Source: Chalara sp. BL73 (lineage: Eukaryota > Ascomycota > Leotiomycetes > Helotiales). Taken from it: a stretch of 64,000 nt of DNA. How positions within the stretch are numbered: the stretch's first letter is position 1; the number at the start of each line of letters is the position of its first letter. The stretch is from the NCBI GenBank assembly GCA_918026815.1, contig CAKJVC010000106.1, positions 124,001 through 188,000 on the forward strand, given 5' to 3'. The notes under the pieces were generated by a model. That model saw nothing but the letters and a program-made list of their open reading frames with translations, had not been told where the DNA came from and did no database searches. Below, in pieces: positions 46,379 through 56,669 of the stretch. Made by a program: the position numbers and the translations under genes.

Positions 46379-46688
46379 TGTGGTAAAAACGATTTTCTTT
46401 CCTTTTACACTCTGTCACGTGATACTCATAAGTAGTCAGTTATGTGACCTGAAGAGCATAAGTTGTATATAACCTGCGCTTCCGGTAGGGAAGCGCATTA
46501 TCATTAATACAACACACTTTTCCACTTTTCTATATTTTACACTTTTATAAGCTATTGACGTTTATTTATTATATAGAGCTTAGGCTCGCCGGTGCTTTCT
46601 CCAGTATGCTACAGCCACCGCTATTACGCCTATGAGTTTTGTGCTAGATCCTGTTGCTGTTTTTGCTCTCAGCATGTTCCCCGCTACA
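46379..46688 (+). repeat. Gypsy 3' LTR (310 bp)
   Basis: TGTGG...GCTACA, same length as the 5' LTR, followed by GTAT. Confidence 0.92.
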
Positions 46689-46692
46689 GTAT

Positions 46693-49600
46693 AAAAGCAA
46701 CATAACTAATATATAGTTTATTGTGCTCGAAAATTTAGCTGCAGTTAATTATAAAATTTGTTTACGTAATTTAAAATGCCGAATATAGTTTTATTGTTTA
46801 TATTTTTTTTTGTTATTTTAAACATTTGTTAGTATATATATAAAAGTATCGGCGTCGTTTTGCGAACGAAAAATATTAAATGCGTTATACAAGTTATTTA
46901 AGTTTTTTTTAAACTTTGAATTTAATTTTTTGTATTTATAATCGAAATTAAATTTTTAGCTTCAGAAATAAAAACGTTTTGTAACACAATTAAATAAAAA
47001 GTCGCGAAATAAAAATTTATTTAACTAAAAAACGTTATTGTTTAGTTTAGCCGATAAAATAAACCGTAAATATAAAATAAAACAATAAATCGAATAGTTT
47101 AACGAATTAAATCGAAAATTTTTTGCTTTTATAGCCGAACTAACTAGTATCGATAGTTAATATAAAAACTAGTAAACTGTAAATAAAATTAAAGTTGCAA
47201 AAAAGTTTTAGTTAAACTAAAGTTTAAACTAAATTAAAAATGCTAAAAATATATTAATCGAAATAGCTGGTATATTGTAAAGTTTAGTATTAAAATTAAA
47301 AAAAAAATTTATTGTAAAACGTTTTTTTTTAAGTTTAAAATTTATATTTAAAAACGTTAAAATTAAAGTTTGTAATTTTAAAACTTTTAAATTTAATTTA
47401 AACTTTTTTTGTAAACTGAATTTATTTTATAGCAGTTGTTCGATTATACAAATTAAAATTTTTCGAACAATACGACTATTTAAAGTTAAAATACAACAAA
47501 TAGTATTTTTTTTAAAACTTACTAAAGTTTTTCGAATTGCTTTATTTTGCAGTTTTTTTTTTGTACTAAAATTGCTATAATATATAATAAATCTAAAAGT
47601 ATAAATATAGTTTAGTACAAATAGTATTTTCGTTTAAGTTTTTTATAGTATTTTTTTAATAATAGTATATAAAAACCGAATATATAAATATTTTGTATAC
47701 TATATTGTTTTAAACTAAAACTTTAAATTTAAATTAACAGTTTTTAAAAAAAACGCTGTTTTTTACTATATTATACAGCTAAAACGTTTAACTGTACTAT
47801 TTATTTTTAAGTTGTATAGTTTTGTAAACTTTTAATTAATTCCGTTAGTAAAAAAATACTGTTTTAATTTGTTCGAAATATATTTTTTACTGTTGTTACT
47901 GCGAACGCGTTAAATAACTTTTTTTTTGTTAATATATTTATAATACTGTTTAAAGTAAATAAAACAATTTATAATTTCGTTTTTAGCTTTTATTAAATAT
48001 ACACGCGCGAATTTAGTTTTATTGTATTTAAAAATTACAAAAAACTAGTTACTGTTAAAACTTTTAATCGAAATTAGTTTTATTACGTCGGTATAAATTA
48101 GTTTTAGTTTGTGTTTTTTAAGTTTAATTTAGCAGTTGTATAGCTGCTTAGTTTTTTTTTGCGTAATACAAATTTTATATATATATCGATTTCCGAAATA
48201 ATATTCGTTAAAATTAACGTTAGTAGTTATAGTAAGCAGTTTAAATAAATTTTAATTTTCGAAATGTTTTATATAATTATACTATAAAAGTATGTTTTTT
48301 TTAACAGTATAAACTTAAAAAACAGTAAACGTTTTAACTAAAAAAGCTAGTACAGCTAATAAAACAGTATTATTTAAATTAAAACTAAGTAGTTATTTAG
48401 CTCGATTTAAAAACTACAAATTATAATATATTGTAACATTAATTTTATAATTATTAATTACTTAGTAAATTGAATTTTCGGTTAAAATTAATTGTGCTTT
48501 TTTATTTCGAAAAATTTAAAATACTAAAATTAAATTAAAAAAATTTATAGCTAAACAGTATTTAACGTCGGTTAAAGTAAGTTTTGCTAATTAATTATTA
48601 AATTTTAAAATAAAAATTTCAACAGTTTTTTTACTTTTGTATTTAACGCTTTTTTTTATGTTTTTGTATATACCGAAATTACTACAAGTAATATTAACAA
48701 AAGCAGTTAAATTGCTTGTTGTATAATTAGTGCAATTAGTATCGATTATTTATTTGTTTTAAAAAACTGTGCTTGTATTAAAATTTAGCAAAACTGTTTT
48801 TTAAAAAATAATATCGACTAAAACTTTTAAATTAAAAACTAAACAGCTAAAATTAGCTGTTGTTGTTGAAAAGTTATTGTTAGTTATAAATAATAAAAGT
48901 TTAAGTTTTTTAAAATTTTTATTATTTTCGTTTTTAACTTTTTATTTGCAACTATTACAGTTTTTGAAATTTTTTTTAAAATATAAATATTTTAAAAAGC
49001 ATTTAGTTTTAGTATAACAAAGTTTTTTATAAAACGTGCAAAAATTTACAGCAAAGTTATTCGACTAGCAGTTTTAAATAAAAAACGTAATACTAAAATT
49101 CGCAAAAAAGCTTTAACAAGCTTTTTTATTAAACGTTTTTTAAATAACAGTTTTATAAATAACTATTAGTATACTAAAAACATTAATTAAGTTGTATATT
49201 TGTTAAAAAGTCGTAATAAAAATATTGTACGCTAAACTTAAAACTTAAAAAAATCGCATTACTAGCTGTACGTTAATAAATGCTACAGTTAAATATAAGT
49301 TTTTAAGTTTATTGTTAATTTGTAATAACGTATTTGCTAGTTCGTTTACGTTTTTACAGTCGGCTAAATTAATATTGTAAAATTTTAAAAACAGTTTAAT
49401 TAACTTTTTAATACTAATAACACGATTTTTTTTTAAAGTTTTTATTATTTTGTAAACTTGTATTATATACTTAACAGTTGTATATTTATTGTATTTACAA
49501 CGATTTTTAATAGCAATATATATTCGCTTTTGTTTATTTTTTTAAACTGCTATTTTTTTATTGTATATTTTTTTAAAAATGTAGTATTTATTATATGCCG

Positions 49601-51279
49601 ATTTATATTGCGTTTTTTATTTTAAAATAATTGTAGTTTTAGTTTTAACAGTAAAAACACTTAGCTCGGTTAAAAATACAAAAACTTTAAACTTTTGTAA
49701 CGTAATACTAAATTTACTAAAAACGAAATATTTCGTTATATAACAGTTAAAAATAGCTTAGTTAACTTTAAACTTAAAAATCGACATTATTAACAAGCTA
49801 AACAAAGCTTTAAGTTCGTCGGCTATAATTATAAAAAAAAAAAAATAGTAATAAGTTTTAGTAAAAAAAGCCGGCAACGTTAGTAAAATTCAAGTAAAAT
49901 ATATACGTTAAAGTTTAAATTAAATAAAAACTTGATTTTTGTAAAATCCGATTTCGAAAATAAATCGAATTTAATAAGTTGTAGTTTTTTAAAGTTTAAA
50001 CTTAAATGTTTAAAATTAAAGTTTAATAAACTTAAAAAGCTAAAAAAGCTTAATAACCGCGATTGTAATTTAAAAACTAAAATAACAATTTCGATATTAA
50101 GTAGTAACGATCGCACTGTAAAACCGAACAAGCTAGTAAAACTAGCTAGTAAATAGTAGCTTTTTTAAAAATCAGTTTAAAAAAGCAGCATTTTACTATT
50201 ATACTTTTTAAAACAAAAAAAATAAAACTTGCAATTTGAGCGATTAAAATAAGTATTAAAAAAGTTTTTTACAATGTTTTTAATATAATAAAACTAGTAG
50301 TTTAAATTGCGTTAAGTTAAACAATAATAAAGTTGAAATTGTTTAAACTCGAACAAAGTTTATTTTGTAAAAAAAGGTAATAACAACTGTTTTACACAGC
50401 GTTTTTTATGTTAAAGCTTTAATTTTATTAAAGTTTTAACAGTTTTTTGACTTTTTAGCTAAAACAAAAAATAGTTTAATTTGCATAAATCCTGGAAATT
50501 CATGTTACAATACTAATACTAGTAATTTGAAAAGTTTTCAATTAAAGTTTGTAGCTTTAATAAGCAATTTTTTTTTTAGCTGGTAACCGGTAAAATGTAA
50601 AATTTATACAAACTTTTAGCTAGTGAAATATAAGTAAACTTATATATTTTCGCTTAGTAGAATAAGTACTCGACGCAAAAATGACTTTGTTAAAAATAAA
50701 GCTTAAAAACCCGAAAAAAAAGTTATTAGTTTTATAAAAAAAAGTTTTAAACTTAAAAAGTTTAAAACTTTTTTAATTAAAAAAAAGCACTAGCTACAAA
50801 AGCATATATACTTAAAAAAAAAAAAACGTTTTTAAAAATAAAAAAAAAACGAATTTCGAAAAAAAAAAGCGAAAAAAAGCTCGATATTAATTAGCGGAGC
50901 GAAAAAAAAAACGATTCAGATTTTGTACGTACTTTAAGCTAGCTTAAAAATTAAAACACAACGAAACGTACAATAAAAAGTTTTCAAGTAGCTTTCAGTT
51001 AAAATAAAATAAAAGCTGAAATAAAGCCGAAAAGTTGTTTACTACAACTTGAATTGCTTTTAAAAAATAAAAAAACAGCTTTAAAAAAAAAAAGCAAAAA
51101 AGTAGAATAACCGATTCTTTTGTTTGTTAAAAAAAATAAAAAAGTTTAGTATAAAAAACTACTTTTAACTTTTAACTTGTAAAAGTGTACCTGGAATACG
51201 TGAGTTAGTAGCGTTTTTTGATTTGTAGAATAAAATTTAGCTGGTTGTTAAGTCCTGTGCGGAATCCGGGCTTATAACC
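46693..51279 (-). pseudogene. Copia B gag and 5' pol relic
   Basis: Mirror of 18864-23450 in Copia A. The 83-codon reading 49880-50131 on the minus strand corresponds to 20003-20305 of Copia A. The integrase core lies near 48000-48150. The right end carries the same putative primer-binding site (complement of CGGGCTTATAACC at 51268-51280). Many stops. Confidence 0.85.
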
Positions 51280-51410
51280 TGTTGAAATGAGAAAGAACAT
51301 GATTATATTATTCAATGAGGGTAGGGGGCAGGCCCTTTATCTATATGCCTACAGTCAGGGTTTATAGTGGGGCTGTGTGCCTGAGGTTTCAACAGCCTGA
51401 GGTTTCAACA
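51280..51410 (-). repeat. Copia B 5' LTR (131 bp)
   Basis: Same terminal 16-bp repetition as the 3' LTR, followed by TAAAG and the continuation of Copia A RNase H. Confidence 0.92.
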
Positions 51411-51878
51411 TAAAGAAGCTATATAGCTACAGAGTTTTTTTAGCTAAGTTTATTCTGATATAAATCAAAGTGCTAGCGCAATAATTATTTACGGAAACAA
51501 CTAAAAAGCTATTGCTTTAGCCAAAAACTTTCAGTTTTATGCACGCACAAAACACATCGATATTCAACACTACTTTATTTGAAAAAAAGTAGCAAACGGA
51601 AAAGTCGACTTACAATATATATTAACCAAAAAACAGGTAGCCGATAAAATAACTAAAGCTTTTGCGAAAAACAAATTCGAAGTTTTCAGAAAAGCGATAG
51701 AAGTAAAATAACACGGCTACTGCGAAGCAATCTTTCTGTACAGAAGTTATAGAAGTTTACATTAAAAGGTTTAGCTCGAGAAAAGCCTACTTTGTAATTA
51801 GCATGTAAAAGCTTTTAGCTGTAAAAGCTCTCAGCCGTAGGAGCTCTCAGTTGTGGGAGCTTTATGCCTGTGTAGGAG
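51411..51878 (+). pseudogene. Copia A RNase H, 3' end
   Basis: Continues the RNase H reading from 24808: SASAIIIYGNN, KAIALAKNFQFYARTKHIDIQ, then KVDLQYI and KQVADKITKAFAKNKFEVF, the usual C-terminal signature of Copia pol, with only a few stops. A tandem CTCTCAGC(T/C)GT motif precedes the 3' LTR. Confidence 0.88.
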
Positions 51879-51996
51879 TGTTGAAACTTCAGGCAGACAG
51901 CCCCACTATAAACCCTGACTGTAGGCATATAGATAGGAGGCCCTGCCTCTTATCTTCATTTTGAATAATATAATCATGTTCTCTCTCATTCCAACA
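51879..51996 (+). repeat. Copia A 3' LTR (118 bp)
   Basis: TGTTG...CAACA, then the TTGCG duplication. Confidence 0.93.
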
Positions 51997-52001
51997 TTGC
52001 G

Positions 52002-52061
52002 TACAGCACAAGCTTCCCTTTCCAAGTTGACTGTGGTCAACTTAGCATACTTATTTCAATA
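52002..52061 (+). repeat. 227-bp solo-LTR/SINE-like repeat, right part
   Basis: TACAGCACAAGC to TTTCAATA, continuing 18745. Contains the GTTGACTGTGGTCAAC hairpin. It abuts the broken BCS1-like gene. Confidence 0.85.
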
Positions 52062-53240
52062 ATAATGCTAAACATACTTCCAGGTAGCGCATCGACGAAA
52101 TCCAGGGCTAAATCCTCCGGAGAGCGCTCTCCCGTCTTCTTAAGATCATTATTCCTTGGCGCGGTTGGAAGTGGAAGTGTGAAACGGCCAAGCCTATTGG
52201 TCAGATTTGGCCTAGTCGCTCTTGGCATCAGGACCCCTATTTTCTTCACTCTAGATAGTTGATTCTATTAGCTCTACAATCAATATCATATGCCCTATTC
52301 TACAACCTATTCTGTGATACAATTATCTTCTATCACGCCGTTTGACAGGAAGGGTCTAGGAAGGGGGTGTGGATACTCGAGCGTTTTCAAGGCAGTCTTG
52401 TCCCCCTTTGCAGAAGATGTGTCATGTTCGTGTAGGAGCAATTTCCCGTACATACTAAGGAATAGCTGTTTGATCTCGATGCTTGTAGAGAGGCCAAAGG
52501 CAATATGCAAATCTACTCCGCCTGGGCGGGTGAGAGCGCCGTCAAGAGCTTTAGGGTTGTTTGTAATCATTATAAGGATCCTGCCTTCAGGGAATGCAAC
52601 ATCGTTGATTGCATCAAGGAGCCCCGAGAGGGTTATGTTGCTTCGAAGGCCCGTAGAGTCATTTTTGGCGTTTCCATTCCTAGAGCTTAGCCCTGCAGCA
52701 TCGGCATCATCGAGAGGAAGAATGCAGTGGGCTAGAAGGGCTGAGAAGAGGTTGACAGTTTGCTTTCGCTACTAGAGGGTTCAAGAAGGCTTAGATTATA
52801 AATACTTAAGCCAAATGCACCGATGGCGGAAGTAAGACTTGTTTTGCCTAAACAGCACTTGATTAGCAATGATCTGCCACAACCAGCAAGCAAAGATAAA
52901 GATCAATCTATACTAGGGGACTAGAGAACAAATAACCTCCACGATAAGGAATGCCGTGATGTGGATACCATTTCCGTGTGCTTAGTTAAAGAGAGTCGCT
53001 AATATGAGTTAGGAGCTCTTCCTTTCTATCCATTCCAAGAATAGCTGAGCAAATTGGTCGCGACGGGCAAGTCATGACTTCTGCCCACCGCGCTCGTTCG
53101 CCGGGAACGCCAAAGTATGCTCGATAAACGGTGGTGCCGGCTGTAGCATTAGTGAGATAGTACAATTGAGCTTCATAAAGGAAGCCGCGGGCGTAGTGGA
53201 ACAGCGCTGAAAGGGCTGCTAATAGGAAGACGAAATTCAA
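52062..53240 (-). pseudogene. BCS1-like AAA ATPase, broken by insertions
   Basis: The family assembles respiratory complex III in mitochondria, or is of unknown role in its fungal paralogues. On the minus strand: the pre-AAA segment (53240-52986, with PSRPICSAIL before the AAA core), the WYPHHGIPYRGGYLF segment near 52965, a damaged Walker A (only LGKTSLTSAI remains near 52855), FGLSIYNLSL, a Walker B-like ILPLDDADAAG near 52710, sensor MITNNPKALD and the RPGGVD motif near 52545, then a 170-bp insertion (52178-52347), then the C-terminal ALDFVDALPGSMFS up to the transposon island. A one-base frameshift lies near 52757 and the segment between YLF and LGKT is not readable. The N-terminal half and the last residues are not visible. 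Clearly non-functional. Confidence 0.82.
52178..52347 (+). mobile_element. 170-bp short element (MITE or solo LTR), copy 1
   Basis: Ends TGTGAAACGG...CCGTTTGACA, a near-perfect 10-bp terminal inverted repeat. Flanked by the exact 5-bp duplication GGAAG (52173-52177 and 52348-52352). Removing it restores contiguous BCS1-like coding sequence, so it is an insertion. TG...CA ends and a 5-bp duplication also suit a solo LTR. Confidence 0.88.
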
Positions 53241-54125
53241 GATCGAGGAACCATCGAATTACAGAAGGGAGTGCCAGATTCGCTCAACGATGGACTAGCA
53301 ATAGATCAAGCATGGCCTCATCTAATCTAGTCTGGGTTAGCCGAGAAGGAAAGAGACTTTGCAAGGAAGCAGAAACGATAGAAACACAACTGTGCACGGT
53401 GGCGGGGACAATGTCTGCGGTAATAGGAATTGTAAAAAGTCGATATACTGTAGTAAAAATATGTACAGGGCTACTTTGACCTGGTATTCAGGGCTGGGCT
53501 ACTTGACCACACCACTTATATCACCTGCCTCGAAAAGATGAGGCGAATGTAGAACCATGTGCCGCATCCTAAACGCCCCGTAACCCCACTACTGTACGCG
53601 CCAGATCCATGATTAACATAGGCATAGGGATCCACTTAAAGTCCTGTCCTGTCCTGTTACACGGCCTGCAGCTTGATTTGTGTATCAAGGAGCATACAAT
53701 AAATAGAATAGGAATATATCCACTGAATGCTCCCGCAACATTCTCTACCCGTCCGCCACAATAGTCGAGAAAATGTGAATGGAGGAGATATGGTTACAAC
53801 GATGTAGTTTTATATTTGGGATTGGTAGGATGCCCTTGCAAGTAGATTCTGGCTCCGGGGGCAGTGGCTATTACAGCTGTAAACGCGCTTAAGCATTTGT
53901 CTCGTTTGGGGCGCAATATCGTAGGCTCTGCCAAACCTCTCATGACTAATCGTGTAATGATCTCTCAATACGGCAGCATAAGTTGCCATAATTGACGAAG
54001 CTCACCGCTGCACAAAGTTAGTGACAAGCTAATTCTAACAAGGATACCTTAATCATAACATTTTCCGGCGCATCTTGCATGGAGATGAACTGTGCATAGC
54101 GGGTTGATAGAATCCTAAGCATTCG
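53241..54125. other. No gene recognised
   Basis: Ordinary base composition. Short readings only. It may include the decayed upstream part of the BCS1-like gene, but I see no matching residues. Confidence 0.5.
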
Positions 54126-54293
54126 TGTGAAACGGCCAACCCTATTGGCCAGATTTGGCTTGGTCGCTCTTGGCATCAGGTCACTATTTCATCACTCTAG
54201 ATAGTTGATTCTATTAGCTCTACAATCAAATATTTATGCCCTATTTTACAACCTATTCTATAATAATATCACTTATAATCTATCCGTTTGGGA
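54126..54293 (+). mobile_element. 168-bp short element, copy 2
   Basis: Same family and orientation as 52178-52347. Starts TGTGAAACGG and ends CCGTTTGGGA. Flanked by the exact 5-bp duplication ATTCG (54121-54125, 54294-54298). Confidence 0.88.
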
Positions 54294-54519
54294 ATTCGTA
54301 TCCTAACCAATTTTCTTGCTATGCCTCTTGAAAATCTGGGTTCTGCGTAGATCATCTTCCCTCTATGCTAACGCCCGGTTCCTTCTTATAGACCAAAAAA
54401 GATTAGATCCCTTTACCACAGGTAGCCATGCTATTAGCTCGGGGACACTTAGCACGGGACCGTCGTCTCAGCCTCAAAAATGCCCCAAATAGCGCTATGA
54501 TTCGGCTACTGCGATAGCT

Positions 54520-54753
54520 GTGGATAGAGGTTGGTCTTGCTATGTTAATATCATTCAGGATGGGGGGCTTTGTGGTCCTGCAGGGGACGCACATGATAAT
54601 CTCAAGGAACGGTCTTTGGAGGGCTGTGATCAGACCACCCTTAACTGCCCATCGTGCGGAAGCCGCGTCACTGTTAATACCTATGTCCAAGGCGGTATGA
54701 GAACTGCCATGTGCCCGATATGCAGTATAACCCTAAAGTGCAACGCCGATTGA
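54520..54753 (+). CDS. Hypothetical small ORF with two CX2C pairs (77 aa)
   Basis: Ends in CPSCG...CPIC with 18 residues between the pairs, which could bind one zinc ion. The frame is open upstream too, back to a stop near 54487, with a Ser/Gly/Thr/Pro-rich stretch before that. I do not recognise the family. It could be an exon or a remnant; no introns are evident. Low confidence that it is a gene. Confidence 0.2.
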   Translation: MDRGWSCYVNIIQDGGLCGPAGDAHDNLKERSLEGCDQTTLNCPSCGSRVTVNTYVQGGMRTAMCPICSITLKCNAD

Positions 54754-56386
54754 AGTTGGTTTGTTCAGCAGCAGGGTTCTTCTGCGACGCCCAGAGGGGG
54801 GCACCTAAGGCCCCAGCGAAGGGAAAAGAAAGGGTTTCATAGATCTTAATGTCAGTGGAGACTATCAGCAGAGCACTGCTAGTATGAGGAATGGTTCTTG
54901 ATATTTATGTGTATTGCTATGGGTTAGGAAATAGAAAAGGGCTGCTGGGGAGAGATTATTAGGGAAGGGAAGAGATCATTGGGAAAAAAGGGTTCATGGT
55001 GGAAGGATGGTCATTGGCAAGAAAGGCGTCTGGGTATTATCTGTAACTAAATGAATTATCAAATCCTTTCTCCTCCGTCCTCGATCACAGAATCTAAATT
55101 ATACCATTTCAACACAGACTAAGTCACAGCCTTTACATAAAGCAGGTTTGTGTAAGACCGTCTAACATATCTCCTTTTGATATGGTCTTCATTGGTCTTC
55201 ATCGGTACACAGTCCTCCGTTAGCACTAAAGTTCGTCTTGTTCTTACCCTCGGCATCCTGTTCAAGTCTGACATTTCTACAAATGCAGGTTGTATCAATT
55301 GATAGATCACCATGCCCCATATCCACTAGTAGAACTGTAGTAGCTTAGCGCTGTTCAGATGTATTTTAATGTCCCTTAACTAAGCTCATTTGGAAAGTCT
55401 GACAGGACACATTCCACTGGTCAAATTCTTCATGTTCATCGCTTCTCGCTCTTTATGTCTTCCTTGCTTGTAGAATTAGCACAGTGTAGCTTTCAGGGAT
55501 AAAGACAATGCTTGGAAAGTGGTATTGAAGGGCTAAACCGATCTAAGTGTACAGTACTTGTAAAATTAAAATTGTAACCCTAGCTCTTTCTGCCTTTCCC
55601 TTTTAACAATATAAGGTGATATATGTTCAAACTTTATATTTATATTGATATTTGAGAGTATTGACTTTAAATTACATAGAGATATACATTAAACGAATAA
55701 TATTTTATACCTTAAAGGTAACCCCATTACGAACAGTCATCGCAGGGTATAATCCATCGGTTAACAGGTGAAACACATTTTTTTACTCCTTCAGATGCAC
55801 CTATAGGCTAATATAACCAGTCATCTCGATCTATTTTTATTTTCCATTTCCCTATATGTAATCTAACTATACTGGTCGGTTAATCAATACGAAGCCCTAT
55901 TTTCCATTTCATGGCCTGTTCAGCTACTCAAGTTGTCTACAGGGGATATAAAAAGATACTATAGAGCACTACAATCACCACAAACACAAGTATTGCCAGG
56001 TCTCGAGTCTGGGTATAAGGGAATACAAGGGCTTGTGTTTGTAAATTATATCACCTGTTATTTAGCCGATGGGAATATAAGCAGCAGAACTTTTGACAGG
56101 AATATAAGGCATAATAGAATTTGGCTTTTTGTATAGAGGACTTTGGGACCCTGAAGCTGTGGCGTACGACTGGAAGCCCTTTAAAAAACAAGCTGCCTAA
56201 ATGAATAACCTTGCCATTCCGTATAGTGCTACATCTCCTCCTAAATTCCAGGAATATGAGTGGCCGAACACGTCTTTGTAGAAGTTGCATTAAATAAAGG
56301 CATACCTAGTCCGTTTCTATCATGCCCTTGACCATACTAATCTTTGCATCAAACTGGCATTCCACAGCAAGCAACGATAGTCGCGT
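54754..56386. other. Intergenic, no gene recognised
   Basis: AT-moderate DNA with only short, low-complexity readings on both strands (for example 55119-55313 minus, 55933-56136 plus). No family resemblance seen. Confidence 0.5.
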
Positions 56387-56629
56387 TTAAACCCTGGTTC
56401 TCATTCCTTGAAGATGTGCTACAAGCATCGGGCTTGGATGTTTAGTGAGATAACCCGACCTGTCTTTGAGCTCTGACACTATTGCGTTAGTAGAGCGGGC
56501 CCTAACTTCCTCCCTAGGTAAGCTGGCCGAAGGGGATAGGCCAGGTGTCACTTTGGAGGCTCTTTCCTCTATGCTTCTGGCAAGACAAAAACTGATGACT
56601 TCCAATCTCTGCTCAATGTCCGACGCCAA
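56387..56629 (-). CDS. Hypothetical short ORF (80 aa), doubtful
   Basis: Ser/Glu/Arg-rich with balanced composition, 40 bp downstream of the O-methyltransferase pseudogene on the same strand. No motif recognised; the plus strand is open over much of the same stretch. Could be a decayed exon of something larger. Confidence 0.18.
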   Translation of the reverse strand: MASDIEQRLEVISFCLARSIEERASKVTPGLSPSASLPREEVRARSTNAIVSELKDRSGYLTKHPSPMLVAHLQGMRTRV

Positions 56630-56669
56630 TTGCTGCCTAACTCAGTGTGTCTAAAATGGCATTATCTGA

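Larger units (their letters stand above)
35865..46688 (+). mobile_element. Ty3/gypsy retrotransposon, full-length relic (10.8 kb)
   Basis: 310-bp LTRs at both ends and a 4-bp duplication GTAT (35861-35864 and 46689-46692). Internal order: leader and gag-like region, protease, reverse transcriptase, RNase H, integrase, then about 3.2 kb without recognised domain. One 227-bp repeat is inserted at 37679-37905. It is inserted in Copia B; Copia B sequence resumes directly at 46693. Confidence 0.92.
24809..51410 (-). mobile_element. Copia B, full-length, inverted inside Copia A
   Basis: LTRs of 131 bp at 24809-24939 and 51280-51410, target duplication TAAAG. Same family as Copia A in opposite orientation. 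Ignoring the apparent duplication, its body is 24940-26747 (or 34050-35864) plus 46693-51279, split by gypsy. The two parts join cleanly when compared with Copia A near 23440. Confidence 0.92.
18746..51996 (+). mobile_element. Copia A, full-length LTR retrotransposon split by nested insertions
   Basis: Flanked by a perfect 5-bp duplication TTGCG (18741-18745 and 51997-52001). LTRs of 118 bp lie at 18746-18863 and 51879-51996. The body is 18864-24808 plus 51416-51878; the junction is marked by TAAAG at 24804-24808 and 51411-51415, and the RNase H reading continues across (ATK then EAI). Everything between is Copia B with its own insertions. The internal sequence is heavily RIP-mutated, the LTRs much less. 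Confidence 0.92.

Noticed and set aside
52290..52775. Plus-strand 161-aa ORF
   Set aside because: Antisense of the BCS1-like AAA core, which has clear motifs on the minus strand.
54403..54690. Minus-strand 95-aa ORF
   Set aside because: Overlaps the CX2C-containing plus-strand reading; Arg-rich C-terminal composition typical of an antisense frame; no motif.
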